Shown here in pieces: positions 1-8,705 of a stretch of DNA of 64,000 nt. The notes under the pieces were generated by a model, which made no database searches, was not told the origin of the DNA, and was given only the letters and a program-made list of their open reading frames with translations. A program made the translations under genes and the position numbers. The DNA comes from Streptomyces coeruleorubidus (lineage in GTDB: Bacteria; Actinomycetota; Actinomycetes; Streptomycetales; Streptomycetaceae). Position 1 is the stretch's first letter; every line of letters begins with the position of its first letter. The DNA lies in contig NZ_CP023694.1 of the NCBI RefSeq assembly GCF_008705135.1, forward strand, positions 3,162,001-3,226,000, read 5' to 3'.

Positions 1-1004
1 CAGCTCTCGAGGTGTGCCATCTGGGCCGCCGGGTAACGGTCGCCCGCGGCGGCGCCGGGCGGTACGGCCTCCTCGATCGCGGCCAGGTCGGCCGCGTCCA
101 GCGTCACGTCCAGGGCACCCAGCGCCTCCGTGAGCCGGTCGCGGCGGCGGGCGCCGACCAGGGGCACGATGTCCTCGCCGCGGGAGAGCGCCCAGGCGAT
201 GGCGATCTGCGCGACGCTGACGCCCTTCTGCTCGGCGATCTTCCGCAGCGCCTCGACGAGATTCAGGTTGTGCCGGAGGTTGTCCCCCTGGAAGCGCGGC
301 GACATCGCCCGGAAGTCGCCCGCGCCGAGCTGCCGGTCGGCGGTGAAGTGGCCGGAGATCAGGCCCCGGGAGAGCACGCCGTACGCCGTGATGCCGATGC
401 CCAGCTCGCGCGTGGTGGGGAGGATCTCGTCCTCGATGCCGCGCGAGATGAGGGAGTACTCGATCTGGAGGTCGGAGATCGGCGCGGTGGCGGCGGCCCG
501 GCGGATCGTGTCGGCGCCGACCTCGCTGAGGCCGATGTGCCGCACGTACCCCTTCTCGACCAGTTCCGCGATCGCGCCGACCGTCTCCTCGATCGGCACG
601 TCGGGGTCGAGGCGGGCGATGCGGTAGACGTCGATGTGGTCGACGCCGAGCCGCTGGAGGGAGTAAGCGGCGAAGTTCTTCACGGCGGCGGGCCGGCCGT
701 CATAGCCGGACCAGCCGCCGTCCGGGTCGCGCAGGGCGCCGAACTTCACACTGACCAGGGCCTGTTCACGCCGGGCGGCGGAGGCCGTACGCAGGGCCTC
801 CCCGATCAGCATCTCGTTGTGGCCCATGCCGTAGAAGTCGCCGGTGTCCAGCAGGGTGACGCCCGCTTCAAGCGCCGCGTGGATGGTCGCGACGGACTCG
901 GCCCGGTCCGCCTCGCCGTACAGCGCGGACATGCCCATGCAGCCGAGACCGAGGGCGGAGACCTGGGGGCCGGTGGTTCCGAGGGTTCGGGTTCGCATCG
1001 TCAT
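1..1004 (-). CDS. Aldo/keto reductase, C-terminus cut by window edge
   Basis: Predicted NAD(P)H-dependent oxidoreductase with a TIM-barrel fold. The translation opens MTMRTRTLGTTGPQVSALGLG, typical of the quinone/aldehyde reductase branch. The Asp and Tyr of the catalytic tetrad lie in DTGDFYGMG (about residues 53-61), the Lys in VSVKFG, and the His in the VDHIDVYR strand. The C-terminal cofactor region SVAQIAIAWALSRGEDIVPLVGAR is present. About 334 codons are inside the window with no stop, so only the last few residues should be missing. ATG at 998 is an alternative start. A perfect 8-bp inverted repeat lies just upstream. The true substrate cannot be read from the sequence. Confidence 0.9.
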   Translation of the reverse strand, partial: MTMRTRTLGTTGPQVSALGLGCMGMSALYGEADRAESVATIHAALEAGVTLLDTGDFYGMGHNEMLIGEALRTASAARREQALVSVKFGALRDPDGGWSGYDGRPAAVKNFAAYSLQRLGVDHIDVYRIARLDPDVPIEETVGAIAELVEKGYVRHIGLSEVGADTIRRAAATAPISDLQIEYSLISRGIEDEILPTTRELGIGITAYGVLSRGLISGHFTADRQLGAGDFRAMSPRFQGDNLRHNLNLVEALRKIAEQKGVSVAQIAIAWALSRGEDIVPLVGARRRDRLTEALGALDVTLDAADLAAIEEAVPPGAAAGDRYPAAQMAHLES

Positions 1005-1027
1005 GCCGTCCACTGTGCCATGGCGGC

Positions 1028-1049
1028 TGACAGATTTCAATATCTGTCA
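1028..1049. promoter_or_regulatory. Inverted repeat upstream of the aldo/keto reductase, candidate operator
   Basis: TGACAGAT (1028-1035) and ATCTGTCA (1042-1049) form a perfect 8-bp inverted repeat around a 6-bp AT-rich spacer, 24 bp upstream of the reductase start. The dyad and its AT-rich flank stand out from very GC-rich surroundings. It is a plausible site for a dimeric repressor or activator (MerR, MarR or TetR type). No regulator gene is visible next to it, so the binding protein is unknown. Confidence 0.4.
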
Positions 1050-1094
1050 TTCCATACTTGTCATCCGCCTCGGGCACTGCGGCCCTGCCCCTGG

Positions 1095-1709
1095 CTACCG
1101 CGCCGTGACCGCCAGCTTCGCGCCCAGTGCCACGAACGACCCCGCGAACCCCCGCCGCAGCCACGCCATCACCCGGGGCCGCCCGATCACATGGCTGCGC
1201 ACCGATGCGGCCAGCACCCCATAACCGGCGAACACCGCGAAGGTCGCCAGCATGAACACCCCGCCGAGCCCCACCATGCGCACCACCGCGTGCGGCTCAC
1301 CGGGGCTCACGAACTGCGGCAGGAACGCGAAGAAGAAGATCGTCAGCTTCGGATTGAGGATGTTGATCAGCACACCCCGCACGATCACCCGCCGCGCGGA
1401 CACCGGCGCCGCCCGCTCCTCCTCCACCACGAGCGTCTCCTTGTCCCGCACCGTCGCCCACGCCATGTACAGGAGGTAGGCGACCCCGGCGTACTTCAGC
1501 ACCTGGAAGGCGGTCGCGCTGGCGTGCAGCAGGGCGGCGACCCCGGTGACCGTGGCCAGCAGATGCGGCACGATCCCGAGCGTGCACCCGACGGCCGCGA
1601 CGATGCTCGCGCGCCGGCCCCGGGAGAGCGCGGCCGCGAGGGTGTAGACGACTCCGGTACCCGGCGTGGCGACGACGACGAGAGTGGTCAGCAGAAAAGC
1701 GATGCTCAT
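1095..1709 (-). CDS. LysE/RhtB family amino-acid exporter
   Basis: Integral membrane protein of 204 residues with about six hydrophobic segments, the usual size for LysE/RhtB translocators that export amino acids or related metabolites. The family signature near the N-terminus is recognisable (ATPGTGVVYTLAAALSRGRR, about residues 14-33), followed by the conserved INILNPKLTIFFFAFLPQF segment. The start is set at ATG 1709 because the family signature begins at once and an AGGGTGAG-like ribosome site precedes it. Upstream in-frame residues look non-coding. The substrate cannot be predicted. Confidence 0.9.
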   Translation of the reverse strand: MSIAFLLTTLVVVATPGTGVVYTLAAALSRGRRASIVAAVGCTLGIVPHLLATVTGVAALLHASATAFQVLKYAGVAYLLYMAWATVRDKETLVVEEERAAPVSARRVIVRGVLINILNPKLTIFFFAFLPQFVSPGEPHAVVRMVGLGGVFMLATFAVFAGYGVLAASVRSHVIGRPRVMAWLRRGFAGSFVALGAKLAVTAR

Positions 1710-1747
1710 GCGCTCACCCTGGCGCCGCGCCGCTCGCGGAAACAGGG

Positions 1748-1779
1748 CCAATCGGCAGCAGCGCTGAAGGACCAATCGG
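1748..1779. repeat. Direct repeat CCAATCGG x2 upstream of the LysE gene
   Basis: CCAATCGG occurs at 1748-1755 and again at 1772-1779, 24 bp apart, about 40-70 bp upstream of the lysE-type gene. The spacing is a little over two helical turns, so this could be a direct-repeat regulator site. No other feature was recognised in the 1710-1922 gap. The call rests only on the repetition. Confidence 0.25.
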
Positions 1780-1922
1780 GCCGGCCACAGAAGCGCTCAC
1801 CCGCCCCACCGGTCGACATGCCTCCCACCCGCTCCGAGAATGGAAGAGCCGGCGAGCAGTCTCCCCGGCGGCGCCTGCCCACCGGCCGCGCGGAACTCCT
1901 GCGCCGCCCGAGGGAGCGAGCC

Positions 1923-3026
1923 ATGACGATCCGTATCGCCACCTTCAACACGGAGAACCTCTTCCGCCGCCCCAAGGTCTTCCGCCTCCCCGGCGACAAG
2001 CAGCGCCGGGAGATCCTGAGCGACTACTCCAAGCTGATCTCCCTCCTGGAGAAGAAGACCTACGACGACAAGACCAAGGAGCGCATCGCCGAGCTCCTGA
2101 AGAAGCACCGGGTGCACGACTCGCGCAAGGACCGGCCGTTCTTCGTCAACGAGACCCGCGGCCAGGAGACGCTGTTCAAGACGAGGGGCAGCGGCCAGCA
2201 CGTCACCTTCGAGATCGTCGCCAAGGGCCGCTCGGGCTGGACCGGCTGGGTGGAGCTGGTCCGTGACGACCTCGACTGGGAGGTCGTGCACAACACGGGC
2301 CGGGTGATCGCCGAGGTCGACGCCGACATCATGCTCGTGGTGGAGGTGGAGGACCGCACGACCCTGCGCCGGTTCAACGAGCAGGTGCTGGGCGGCGACC
2401 TGAAGAAGACGCCGTACCCGTACGACATGGTGATCGACGGCAACGACCCGCGCGGCATCGACGTGGGGATCCTCAGCCGCCACCCGATCACGTCCATGCG
2501 GTCCCACGTCTTCGACCCCGACCCGGACCGCCCGGGCGAGTACCTCTTCAGCCGGGACTGCCCCGAGTACGAGATCCAGATCGGCGGCACCCCGCTGTGG
2601 CTGCTCGGCAACCACCTGAAGAGCCAGAGCGGCGACGACCCGGAACTGCGCATCGCCCAGGCCCGGCGCGTGGCGTCGATCTACCAGAGCGCCCTGGAGC
2701 GTTCCCCGTACGTCGTGGTCGCCGGAGACCTCAACGACGAACCGTCCAGCGAGGCGATCCGGGCCCTGCTGGGCACCGGCCTGCGGGACGTGATGAGCCA
2801 CCCCGAGTACCGGGGCACCCCGGGCACCCACGGCACCGGCACCTCCGAGAACCAGAAGCTCGACTACCTGATGCTGCCGCCGCCGCTGTGGGACCAGGTG
2901 CAGCACGTCGAGGTCGAACGGCGCGGCATCTGGGCGCCGTCCACGATCAAGTCATTCGACACCGTCACCTCGAAGTGGAACCGCGCCTCGGACCACGCGG
3001 CCGTCTACGCGGACCTGGACCTCTGA
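1923..3026 (+). CDS. Endonuclease/exonuclease/phosphatase family protein
   Basis: A 367-residue protein of the exonuclease III/DNase I-like metal-dependent phosphoesterase superfamily. The metal-binding and catalytic motifs appear in order: ATFNTENLF at the N-terminus, VVEVED near residue 140, LLGNHLKSQ near 230, VAGDLNDEP near 265, and a C-terminal SDHAAVYADLDL. No signal peptide or membrane segment is seen, so it is probably cytosolic. The substrate could be nucleic acid, phospholipid or another phosphoester. The start at ATG 1923 follows a GGGAG ribosome site, and the superfamily's first strand begins directly after it. Confidence 0.88.
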   Translation: MTIRIATFNTENLFRRPKVFRLPGDKQRREILSDYSKLISLLEKKTYDDKTKERIAELLKKHRVHDSRKDRPFFVNETRGQETLFKTRGSGQHVTFEIVAKGRSGWTGWVELVRDDLDWEVVHNTGRVIAEVDADIMLVVEVEDRTTLRRFNEQVLGGDLKKTPYPYDMVIDGNDPRGIDVGILSRHPITSMRSHVFDPDPDRPGEYLFSRDCPEYEIQIGGTPLWLLGNHLKSQSGDDPELRIAQARRVASIYQSALERSPYVVVAGDLNDEPSSEAIRALLGTGLRDVMSHPEYRGTPGTHGTGTSENQKLDYLMLPPPLWDQVQHVEVERRGIWAPSTIKSFDTVTSKWNRASDHAAVYADLDL

Positions 3027-3033
3027 AACGCGG

Positions 3034-3069
3034 CGGTGCCGGGCCCTTTCGAAGAGGAACCCGGCACCG
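3034..3069. terminator. Bidirectional terminator between convergent genes
   Basis: CGGTGCCGGG (3034-3043) pairs perfectly with CCCGGCACCG (3060-3069) across a 16-nt loop. The 10-bp GC-rich stem lies between the convergent phosphoesterase gene and glyS and could terminate both. Confidence 0.75.
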
Positions 3070-3087
3070 GCGTACGTACGAGAGCGA

Positions 3088-4470
3088 TCAGCAGCCGACC
3101 AGGCGGGCCGCCAGGTAGCCCTCGATCTGGTCGAGGGAGATGCGCTCCTGCTTCATCGAGTCACGCTCGCGGACGGTGACCGCGTTGTCCTCCAGGGTGT
3201 CGAAGTCGACGGTCACGCAGAACGGCGTGCCGATCTCGTCCTGGCGGCGGTAGCGGCGGCCGATGGCGCCGGCGTCGTCGAACTCGATGTTCCAGTGCTG
3301 GCGCAGGGCCTGGGCGAGGCCCTTGGCCTTCGGGGACAGCTCCGGGTTCCGGGACAGCGGCAGCACCGCGACCTTCACCGGGGACAGGCGCGGGTCGAGG
3401 CGCAGCACCGTGCGCTTCTCCATCTTGCCCTTGGCGTTGGGCGCCTCGTCCTCGATGTAGGCGTCCAGGAGGAACGCCAGCATCGCGCGGCCGACACCGG
3501 CCGCGGGCTCGATGACGTACGGGGTCCAGCGCTCGCCGGCCTCCTGGTCGAAGTAGGTGAGGTCCTGGCCGGAGGCCTTGGAGTGAGCGCCGAGGTCGTA
3601 GTCGGTGCGGTTGGCGACGCCTTCGAGCTCGCCCCACTCACTGCCACCGAACTGGAAGCGGTACTCGATGTCGGCGGTGCGCTTGGAGTAGTGGGAGAGC
3701 TTCTCCTTCGGGTGCTCGTACCACCGCATGTTCTCCTCGCGCAGGCCGAGACCGGTGTACCAGTTCCAGCGCTGCTCCATCCAGTACTCCTGCCACTTCT
3801 CGTCCTCGCCCGGCTTGACGAAGAACTCCATCTCCATCTGCTCGAACTCGCGGGTGCGGAAGATGAAGTTGCCGGGCGTGATCTCGTTGCGGAAGGACTT
3901 GCCCATCTGGGCGATGCCGAACGGCGGCTTGCGGCGCGAGGTGGTCTGCACCTGGGAGAAGTTGGTGAAGATGCCCTGGGCGGTCTCGGGCCGCAGGTAG
4001 GCGATGGAGCCGGAGTCCTGGGTCGGGCCGAGGTGGGTGGACAGCAGGCCCGAGAACTGCTTGGGCTCGGTGAACTGGCCCTTGTTGCCGCAGTTGGGGC
4101 AGTTGACGTCGGCCAGGCCGTTCTCCGGCAGGCGGTTGTGCTTGGCCTCGTAGGCCTCCTCCAGGTGGTCCGCGCGGAACCGCTTGTGGCAGGAGGTGCA
4201 CTCGGTCAGCGGGTCCGTGAAGGTGGCGACGTGGCCGGAGGCGACCCAGACCTCGGGGGCCAGGATCACGGACGAGTCGATACCGACGACGTCCTCGCGC
4301 GACGTCACCATGTAGCGCCACCACTGGCGCTTGAGGTTCTCCTTGAGCTCGACACCCAGGGGGCCGTAGTCCCAAGCGGCGCGCTGACCGCCGTAGATCT
4401 CACTACAGGGGAATACGAAGCCACGGCGCTTGCTCAGGCTGACGATGGTGTCGATCTTGTCGGCGGCCAC
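3088..4470 (-). CDS. glyS: Glycyl-tRNA synthetase, dimeric (alpha2) type
   Basis: Class II aminoacyl-tRNA synthetase that charges tRNA-Gly. The 460-residue length fits the single-chain bacterial/archaeal type. Class II motif 2 is seen in [21 protein letters not shown], with the preceding [13 protein letters not shown]. Motif 3 is in [17 protein letters not shown]. An inserted zinc-binding element has C91-x-x-C94 and C124-x-x-C127. A C-terminal anticodon-binding domain follows ([17 protein letters not shown] onward). The start is GTG 4470, giving [18 protein letters not shown]. It is transcribed away from znuA across a 184-bp shared upstream region. Confidence 0.97.
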   Translation of the reverse strand: MAADKIDTIVSLSKRRGFVFPCSEIYGGQRAAWDYGPLGVELKENLKRQWWRYMVTSREDVVGIDSSVILAPEVWVASGHVATFTDPLTECTSCHKRFRADHLEEAYEAKHNRLPENGLADVNCPNCGNKGQFTEPKQFSGLLSTHLGPTQDSGSIAYLRPETAQGIFTNFSQVQTTSRRKPPFGIAQMGKSFRNEITPGNFIFRTREFEQMEMEFFVKPGEDEKWQEYWMEQRWNWYTGLGLREENMRWYEHPKEKLSHYSKRTADIEYRFQFGGSEWGELEGVANRTDYDLGAHSKASGQDLTYFDQEAGERWTPYVIEPAAGVGRAMLAFLLDAYIEDEAPNAKGKMEKRTVLRLDPRLSPVKVAVLPLSRNPELSPKAKGLAQALRQHWNIEFDDAGAIGRRYRRQDEIGTPFCVTVDFDTLEDNAVTVRERDSMKQERISLDQIEGYLAARLVGC

Positions 4471-4618
4471 GGTGCTCTCTTCATTACGACGACGGGCGAC
4501 GAAGCGAGTTGCTTCCAGCGAATGCTTCAGGTTACCGGCGGGGGCGCCCCCTCAATCAAATCGCTCCCCCTCCCGCGACCGCCAGACCCCTTCCCAGGAA
4601 CCCGCTCGGCCCGTTTGT

Positions 4619-4655
4619 TGACAACGGTTTCCATATTTGTTGAAAATGAGTGTCA
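4619..4655 (+). promoter_or_regulatory. Two candidate Zur boxes overlapping the znuA promoter
   Basis: TGACAACGGTTTCCA (4619-4633) and TGAAAATGAGTGTCA (4641-4655) each read as an imperfect 7-1-7 dyad with TG...CA ends, matching 5 of 7 paired positions. Their starts are 22 bp apart, about two helical turns on one face. They resemble the actinobacterial Zur box (roughly TGAAAATGATTTTCA). A -35 TTGACA (4618-4623) and a -10 GAAAAT (4642-4647, 18-bp spacer) lie within them. Bound Zur would block RNA polymerase. The regulator itself is encoded at the end of this operon. Confidence 0.65.
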
Positions 4656-5623
4656 TGAACGTACGACGACGCCTCATATCCGCCACCGCGGTCACCGCGG
4701 CCACCGCTCTCGGCCTCGGTGCTCTCTCCGCCTGCTCCAGCGACAGCGCGGCGACGGGCAACACGGACAAGTTCGACGTCGTCGCGTCGTTCTACCCGAT
4801 GGCCTTCCTCGCCGAGCAGATCGGCGGCGACCACGCGAACGTCACCAGTCTGACCGAGCCCGGCCAGGAGCCGCACGACCTGGAGATCAGCACCAAGCAG
4901 CGGGCGCAGCTCGAAGAGGCCGACGCGGCGCTCTTCCTCAAGGGTCTCCAGCCCGCCGTCGACGAGGCGGTCTCGCAGACCGGCATCAAGACGAAGATCG
5001 ACGCGGCCGGCCTGACCACCCTCGAGGACCACGGCAGCACCGAGCACGAGCACGAGGGCGAGGGCGAGGGCGAGAAGGGGCACGCCGAGGAGGAGGAGCA
5101 CGCCCGCGACCCCCACATCTGGCTGGACCCGGTGAAGTACGCCGAGGTCGCCGAGGGTGTGGGCAAGGCCTTCGAGAAGGCCGACCCCGACCACGCGGCC
5201 GACTACAAGAAGAACACCGCGGCCCTGGTCAAGAAGCTGAACGGCCTCGACGGCGACTTCGAGAACGGCCTGAAGAACACGAAGACCAAGGTCTTCTTCA
5301 CCAACCACGCCGCCTTCGGCTACCTCGCCGAGCGCTACGGCCTCACCCAGGAGGCCATCTCCGGCCTCGACCCCGAGAGCGAGCCCAGCGCCGCCCGGGT
5401 CAAGGAGCTCCAGCAGGAGGCCAAGGCCGACGGCGTCACCACCGTCTTCTACGAGACACTGGTCTCCGACAAGACCGCGAAGACCCTCGCCAAGGACGCG
5501 AAGCTCAAGACGGACGTCCTCGACCCGCTCGAGGGCATCACCGACAAGTCCCGCGGCGACGACTACTTCCAGGTCATGGAAGCCAACCTCAAGGCCCTTC
5601 AGGCGGCCCTGGGAGCCAAGTGA
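4655..5623 (+). CDS. znuA: Zinc ABC transporter substrate-binding lipoprotein
   Basis: High-affinity zinc-binding lipoprotein of the cluster A-1 (ZnuA/TroA) family, 322 residues, anchored outside the membrane. It has an Arg-rich signal peptide and a lipobox ending LGALSAC, with Cys as the lipidated residue. The mature part starts FDVVASFYPMAFLAEQIGGD. It carries metal ligands such as PHDLEIS, DPHIWLDP and the FFTNHAAFGYLAERYG segment. An acidic, His-containing loop (EHEHEGEGEGEKGHAEEEEH) typical of zinc-specific members sits in the middle. Starts at 4646 and 4655 are both ATG. 4655 is preferred because the predicted promoter would begin transcription at or next to it, giving a leaderless mRNA. 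Confidence 0.93.
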   Translation: MNVRRRLISATAVTAATALGLGALSACSSDSAATGNTDKFDVVASFYPMAFLAEQIGGDHANVTSLTEPGQEPHDLEISTKQRAQLEEADAALFLKGLQPAVDEAVSQTGIKTKIDAAGLTTLEDHGSTEHEHEGEGEGEKGHAEEEEHARDPHIWLDPVKYAEVAEGVGKAFEKADPDHAADYKKNTAALVKKLNGLDGDFENGLKNTKTKVFFTNHAAFGYLAERYGLTQEAISGLDPESEPSAARVKELQQEAKADGVTTVFYETLVSDKTAKTLAKDAKLKTDVLDPLEGITDKSRGDDYFQVMEANLKALQAALGAK

Positions 5624-5643
5624 TCGACCCATCGGAGGACGGC

Positions 5644-6411
5644 ATGAACGAGCCCGTCGTATCCCTGCGCGGCGTCCGCGCGGACCTGGGCTCGCGCCCC
5701 GTCCTGCGCGGCATCGACCTCACCGTGCACCACGGTGAGGTCGTCGCGCTGCTCGGCGCGAACGGCTCCGGCAAGTCCACGGCCGTGCGCAGCATCATCG
5801 GCCAGGTGCAGACCGGCGCCGGCGAGATCGAGCTGTTCGGCACGGACCGCAGGCGGTTCCGCGACTGGCACCGCGTGGGTTACGTCCCGCAGCGCACCAC
5901 GGCCGCGGGCGGGGTGCCCGCCACGGTGACCGAGGTGGTCTCCTCGGGCCGCCTGTCCCGGGCCCGCTTCGGCGTGCTGCGCAAGGCGGACCACGCGGCC
6001 GTGCGCGCGGCCCTGGAGCTCGTCGGCATGGCGGACCGGGCCAAGGACTCGGTCAACGCCCTCTCGGGCGGCCAGCACCAGCGTGTCCTGATAGCCCGCG
6101 CGCTCGCCTCCGAGCCGGAACTGCTGATCATGGACGAGCCGATGGCCGGGGTCGACCTGGCCAGCCAGGAGGTCCTCGCGCACACGCTGCGCGAGCAGGT
6201 CTCCCAGGGCACGACCGTGCTGCTCGTGCTGCACGAACTGGGCCCCCTGGAGCCCCTCATCGACCGGGCGGTCGTCCTGCGCGACGGCTGCGTCGTGCAC
6301 GACGGCCCGCCCCCCAAGGCGGTCGGGCAGCACGCCCTGCCCGGCCACGACCACGTACACCCGCACGCACCCGCGGGCCACGAACCGATCCGCACGGGAC
6401 TGCTGAGCTGA
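5644..6411 (+). CDS. znuC: Zinc ABC transporter ATP-binding protein
   Basis: Cytosolic ATPase of the zinc importer, 255 residues. Walker A is GANGSGKS (residues 38-45), the Q-loop region is YVPQR, the signature is NALSGGQHQR, Walker B is LLIMDEP, and the switch His lies in VLHELG. The C-terminal tail is His-rich (GHDHVHPHAPAGH), a common feature of zinc transport ATPases that may bind metal. It starts at ATG 5644 after a GGAGGAC ribosome site, 20 bp behind znuA. Its TGA overlaps the ATG of znuB, indicating translational coupling. Confidence 0.95.
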   Translation: MNEPVVSLRGVRADLGSRPVLRGIDLTVHHGEVVALLGANGSGKSTAVRSIIGQVQTGAGEIELFGTDRRRFRDWHRVGYVPQRTTAAGGVPATVTEVVSSGRLSRARFGVLRKADHAAVRAALELVGMADRAKDSVNALSGGQHQRVLIARALASEPELLIMDEPMAGVDLASQEVLAHTLREQVSQGTTVLLVLHELGPLEPLIDRAVVLRDGCVVHDGPPPKAVGQHALPGHDHVHPHAPAGHEPIRTGLLS

Positions 6412-7313
6412 TGGAGATCCTCGACTACGCCTTCATGCAGCGGGCGCTGCTCGCCGCCGTCCTGGTCGGCATCACGGCCCCCGCGGTGGGGATCTACCTG
6501 GTCCAGCGCCGCCAGGCCCTGATGGGCGACGGCATCGGCCACGTGGCGATGACCGGCGTCGGCCTCGGCTTCCTGCTGACCTGGTCCCCGGTGTGGATGG
6601 CCACCCTCGTCTCCGTCATCGGCGCGGTCCTCATGGAGCTGATCCGCTGGTACGGCAGGACCCGCGGCGACATCGCCCTCGCGATGCTGTTCTACGGCGG
6701 GATGGCCGGCGGTGTGATGTTCATCAACCTCGCGCCGACGGGCTCCAACGCGAACCTCACGTCGTACCTCTTCGGCTCCCTGTCGACGGTGTCCGAGTCG
6801 GACGTCACGGCGATCTGCATTCTGGCCGCGTTCGTCGTCCTGGTCACCCTCGGCCTGCGCCGGCAGCTTTTCGCGGTCAGCCAGGACGAGGAGTTCGCCC
6901 GGGTGACGGGCCTGCCGGTGCGCGCCCTGAACCTGCTGACGGCGATCACCGCGGCCGTCACGGTGACGGTGGCGATGCGCGTGGTCGGCCTGCTCCTGGT
7001 CAGCGCGCTGATGGTGGTGCCCGTCGCGGCCGCCCAGCAGATCGGCCGCAGCTTCGCGGCGACCTTCGTGGTCGCCGTGGCCATCGGCGTGAGCGTGACG
7101 ATCGGCGGCACCGTCACCTCGTACTACCAGGACGTCCCGCCCGGCGCGACGATCGTGCTGCTGACCATCGGCGCCTTCGTCGTGCTGACGGCGCTCGCGA
7201 CCCCGCTGGCCCGCCGCCGCGCCCGTGCCCAGGCGGCCGCGGATCCCGCCCACGACCCTGCCGAGTGCGCGATTCCGGGCACCCGGAAGACAACCGACGA
7301 AGTCGGCGTCTGA
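6411..7313 (+). CDS. znuB: Zinc ABC transporter permease
   Basis: Membrane-spanning component of the zinc importer, 300 residues with about eight to nine hydrophobic segments, matching the ZnuB/MntB (ABC-3) family. It opens MEILDYAFMQRALLAAVLVG. The family-typical QRRQALMGDGIGHVAMTGVGLG and the later SALMVVPVAAAQQIGRSF segments are present. The start overlaps the znuC stop by 1 bp (TGATG). Zur follows 58 bp downstream, so the four genes probably form one zinc-responsive unit. Confidence 0.95.
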   Translation: MEILDYAFMQRALLAAVLVGITAPAVGIYLVQRRQALMGDGIGHVAMTGVGLGFLLTWSPVWMATLVSVIGAVLMELIRWYGRTRGDIALAMLFYGGMAGGVMFINLAPTGSNANLTSYLFGSLSTVSESDVTAICILAAFVVLVTLGLRRQLFAVSQDEEFARVTGLPVRALNLLTAITAAVTVTVAMRVVGLLLVSALMVVPVAAAQQIGRSFAATFVVAVAIGVSVTIGGTVTSYYQDVPPGATIVLLTIGAFVVLTALATPLARRRARAQAAADPAHDPAECAIPGTRKTTDEVGV

Positions 7314-7371
7314 CCGCCCCCACCCCGGGCTGGCACAATGGCCCGGGCAAGGCAGACGTGAGGAGGCAACG

Positions 7372-7788
7372 GTGACGACCGCTGGACCGTCCGTGAAGGG
7401 CCGCGCCACCAGGCAGCGTGCCGCCGTGGCGGCGGCCCTGGACGAGGTCGACGAGTTCCGCAGCGCGCAGGAACTGCACGACATGCTCAAGCACAAAGGC
7501 GACTCGGTCGGGCTCACCACGGTCTACCGCACCCTGCAGTCCCTCGCCGACGCCGGTGAGGTCGACGTCCTGCGCACCGCCGACGGCGAGTCCGTCTACC
7601 GCCGGTGCTCCACCGACGACCATCACCACCACCTGGTGTGCCGCGGCTGCGGCAAGGCCGTCGAGGTGGAAGGACCGGCCGTGGAGAAGTGGGCGGAGGC
7701 CATCGCCGCCGAGCACGGCTTCGTGAACGTGGCCCACACGGTGGAGATCTTCGGGACGTGCGCCGACTGTGCGGCGGCGGCGAAGTAG
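7372..7788 (+). CDS. zur: Zinc uptake regulator, Fur family
   Basis: A 138-residue Fur-family metalloregulator that represses zinc-uptake genes when zinc is bound. An N-terminal winged helix (about 10-80, with VGLTTVYRTLQSLADAGEV as recognition helix) precedes a dimerisation domain. That domain holds the regulatory His cluster D83-HHHH (84-87), the structural site C90-x-x-C93 and C130-x-x-C133, and H122 in VAHTVEIFG. The start is GTG 7372 with a strong GAGGAGG ribosome site. Its place behind znuACB, and the Zur-box-like sites upstream of znuA, favour zinc over iron specificity. Confidence 0.94.
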   Translation: MTTAGPSVKGRATRQRAAVAAALDEVDEFRSAQELHDMLKHKGDSVGLTTVYRTLQSLADAGEVDVLRTADGESVYRRCSTDDHHHHLVCRGCGKAVEVEGPAVEKWAEAIAAEHGFVNVAHTVEIFGTCADCAAAAK

Positions 7789-7800
7789 CGGACCAGGGCG

Positions 7801-7830
7801 GCCCGGCTGCCACTCGAGGGGCTGCCGGGC
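7801..7830. terminator. Terminator between zur and uppS
   Basis: GCCCGGC (7801-7807) pairs with GCCGGGC (7824-7830), extended inward by GCC/GGC past a mismatch. It lies in the 52-bp gap between the convergent zur and uppS and can serve both directions. Confidence 0.6.
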
Positions 7831-7840
7831 CGGGTGAGAC

Positions 7841-8671
7841 CTACTGCTGCTTGCCCTCCATCGCCAGCAGCTCCTCGTTCGGGATGGCCCCGCCGAAGCG
7901 CCGGTCCCGCGAGGCGAACTCCAGGCACGCCCGCCACAGGTCGCGGCGGTCGAAGTCCGGCCACAGCACGTCCTGGAAGACCATCTCGGCGTAGGCGCTC
8001 TGCCAGAGCAGGTAGTTGGAGGTGCGCTGCTCACCGCTCGGACGCAGGAACAGGTCCACGTCCGGCATGTCCGGGTAGTACATGTACTTCGCGAAGGTCT
8101 TCTCGTTGACCTTCGACGGGTCGAGCTTCCCGGCCTTCACATCGGCCGCCAGCGCCTGCGCCGCGTCGGCGATCTCGGCGCGCCCCCCGTAGTTCATGCA
8201 GAAGTACAGCGTGAGCTTGTCGTTGCCCTTGGTCTGTTCCTGGGCGATCTGGAGCTCCTTGGCGACCGAGCGCCACAGCTTGGGCATACGGCCCACCCAG
8301 CGCACCCGGATGCCCAGCTCGTCGAGCTGGTCGCGGGTCTTGCGGATGAAGTCCCGGTTGAAGTTCATCAGGAAGCGCACCTCGTCCGGCGACCGCTTCC
8401 AGTTCTCGGTGGAGAAGGCGTACAGGGAGATGGCGCCCACGCCCATCTCGATGGCGCCCTGAAGCACGTCGAGCACCCGCTCGGCGCCGACCTTGTGCCC
8501 CTCGGTGCGCGGCAGGCCCCGCTCCTTCGCCCACCGCCCGTTGCCGTCCATGACGATCGCCACATGCTGTGGTACGAGCTCTCCGAGCTTCGGCGGCCGC
8601 GCGCCGGACGGGTGGGGCTCCGGCGTCCTGTACTCCCGGCGCTGCCGCCCCAGGATCCCGCGTACGGCCAT
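7841..8671 (-). CDS. uppS: Isoprenyl (undecaprenyl-type) diphosphate synthase
   Basis: cis-Prenyltransferase that extends an allylic diphosphate with isopentenyl diphosphate to make the polyprenyl lipid carrier for wall polymers. The 276-residue protein contains the family motifs [20 protein letters not shown] (about residue 35 on; the Asp binds Mg2+), [30 protein letters not shown], and the C-terminal [20 protein letters not shown]. The N-terminal about 30 residues are an extension ahead of the fold, which is normal in actinobacteria. It lies 34 bp downstream of recO and is probably co-transcribed with it. Confidence 0.95.
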   Translation of the reverse strand: MAVRGILGRQRREYRTPEPHPSGARPPKLGELVPQHVAIVMDGNGRWAKERGLPRTEGHKVGAERVLDVLQGAIEMGVGAISLYAFSTENWKRSPDEVRFLMNFNRDFIRKTRDQLDELGIRVRWVGRMPKLWRSVAKELQIAQEQTKGNDKLTLYFCMNYGGRAEIADAAQALAADVKAGKLDPSKVNEKTFAKYMYYPDMPDVDLFLRPSGEQRTSNYLLWQSAYAEMVFQDVLWPDFDRRDLWRACLEFASRDRRFGGAIPNEELLAMEGKQQ

Positions 8672-8705
8672 GTGTTTCTCGTCTCCTCGTGCTTGCTTGC
8701 TTCGC

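Noticed and set aside
12..1900. Upstream part of a 1004-codon plus-strand frame ending with the phosphoesterase
   Set aside because: The part before 1923 lies antisense to the aldo/keto reductase and LysE genes and has low-complexity Arg/Pro content. Only 1923-3026 shows family motifs.
4471..4618. T-box or other riboswitch ahead of glyS
   Set aside because: A GGGGGCGCCCCC hairpin is present but no T-box consensus, specifier loop or antiterminator could be seen in this short leader.
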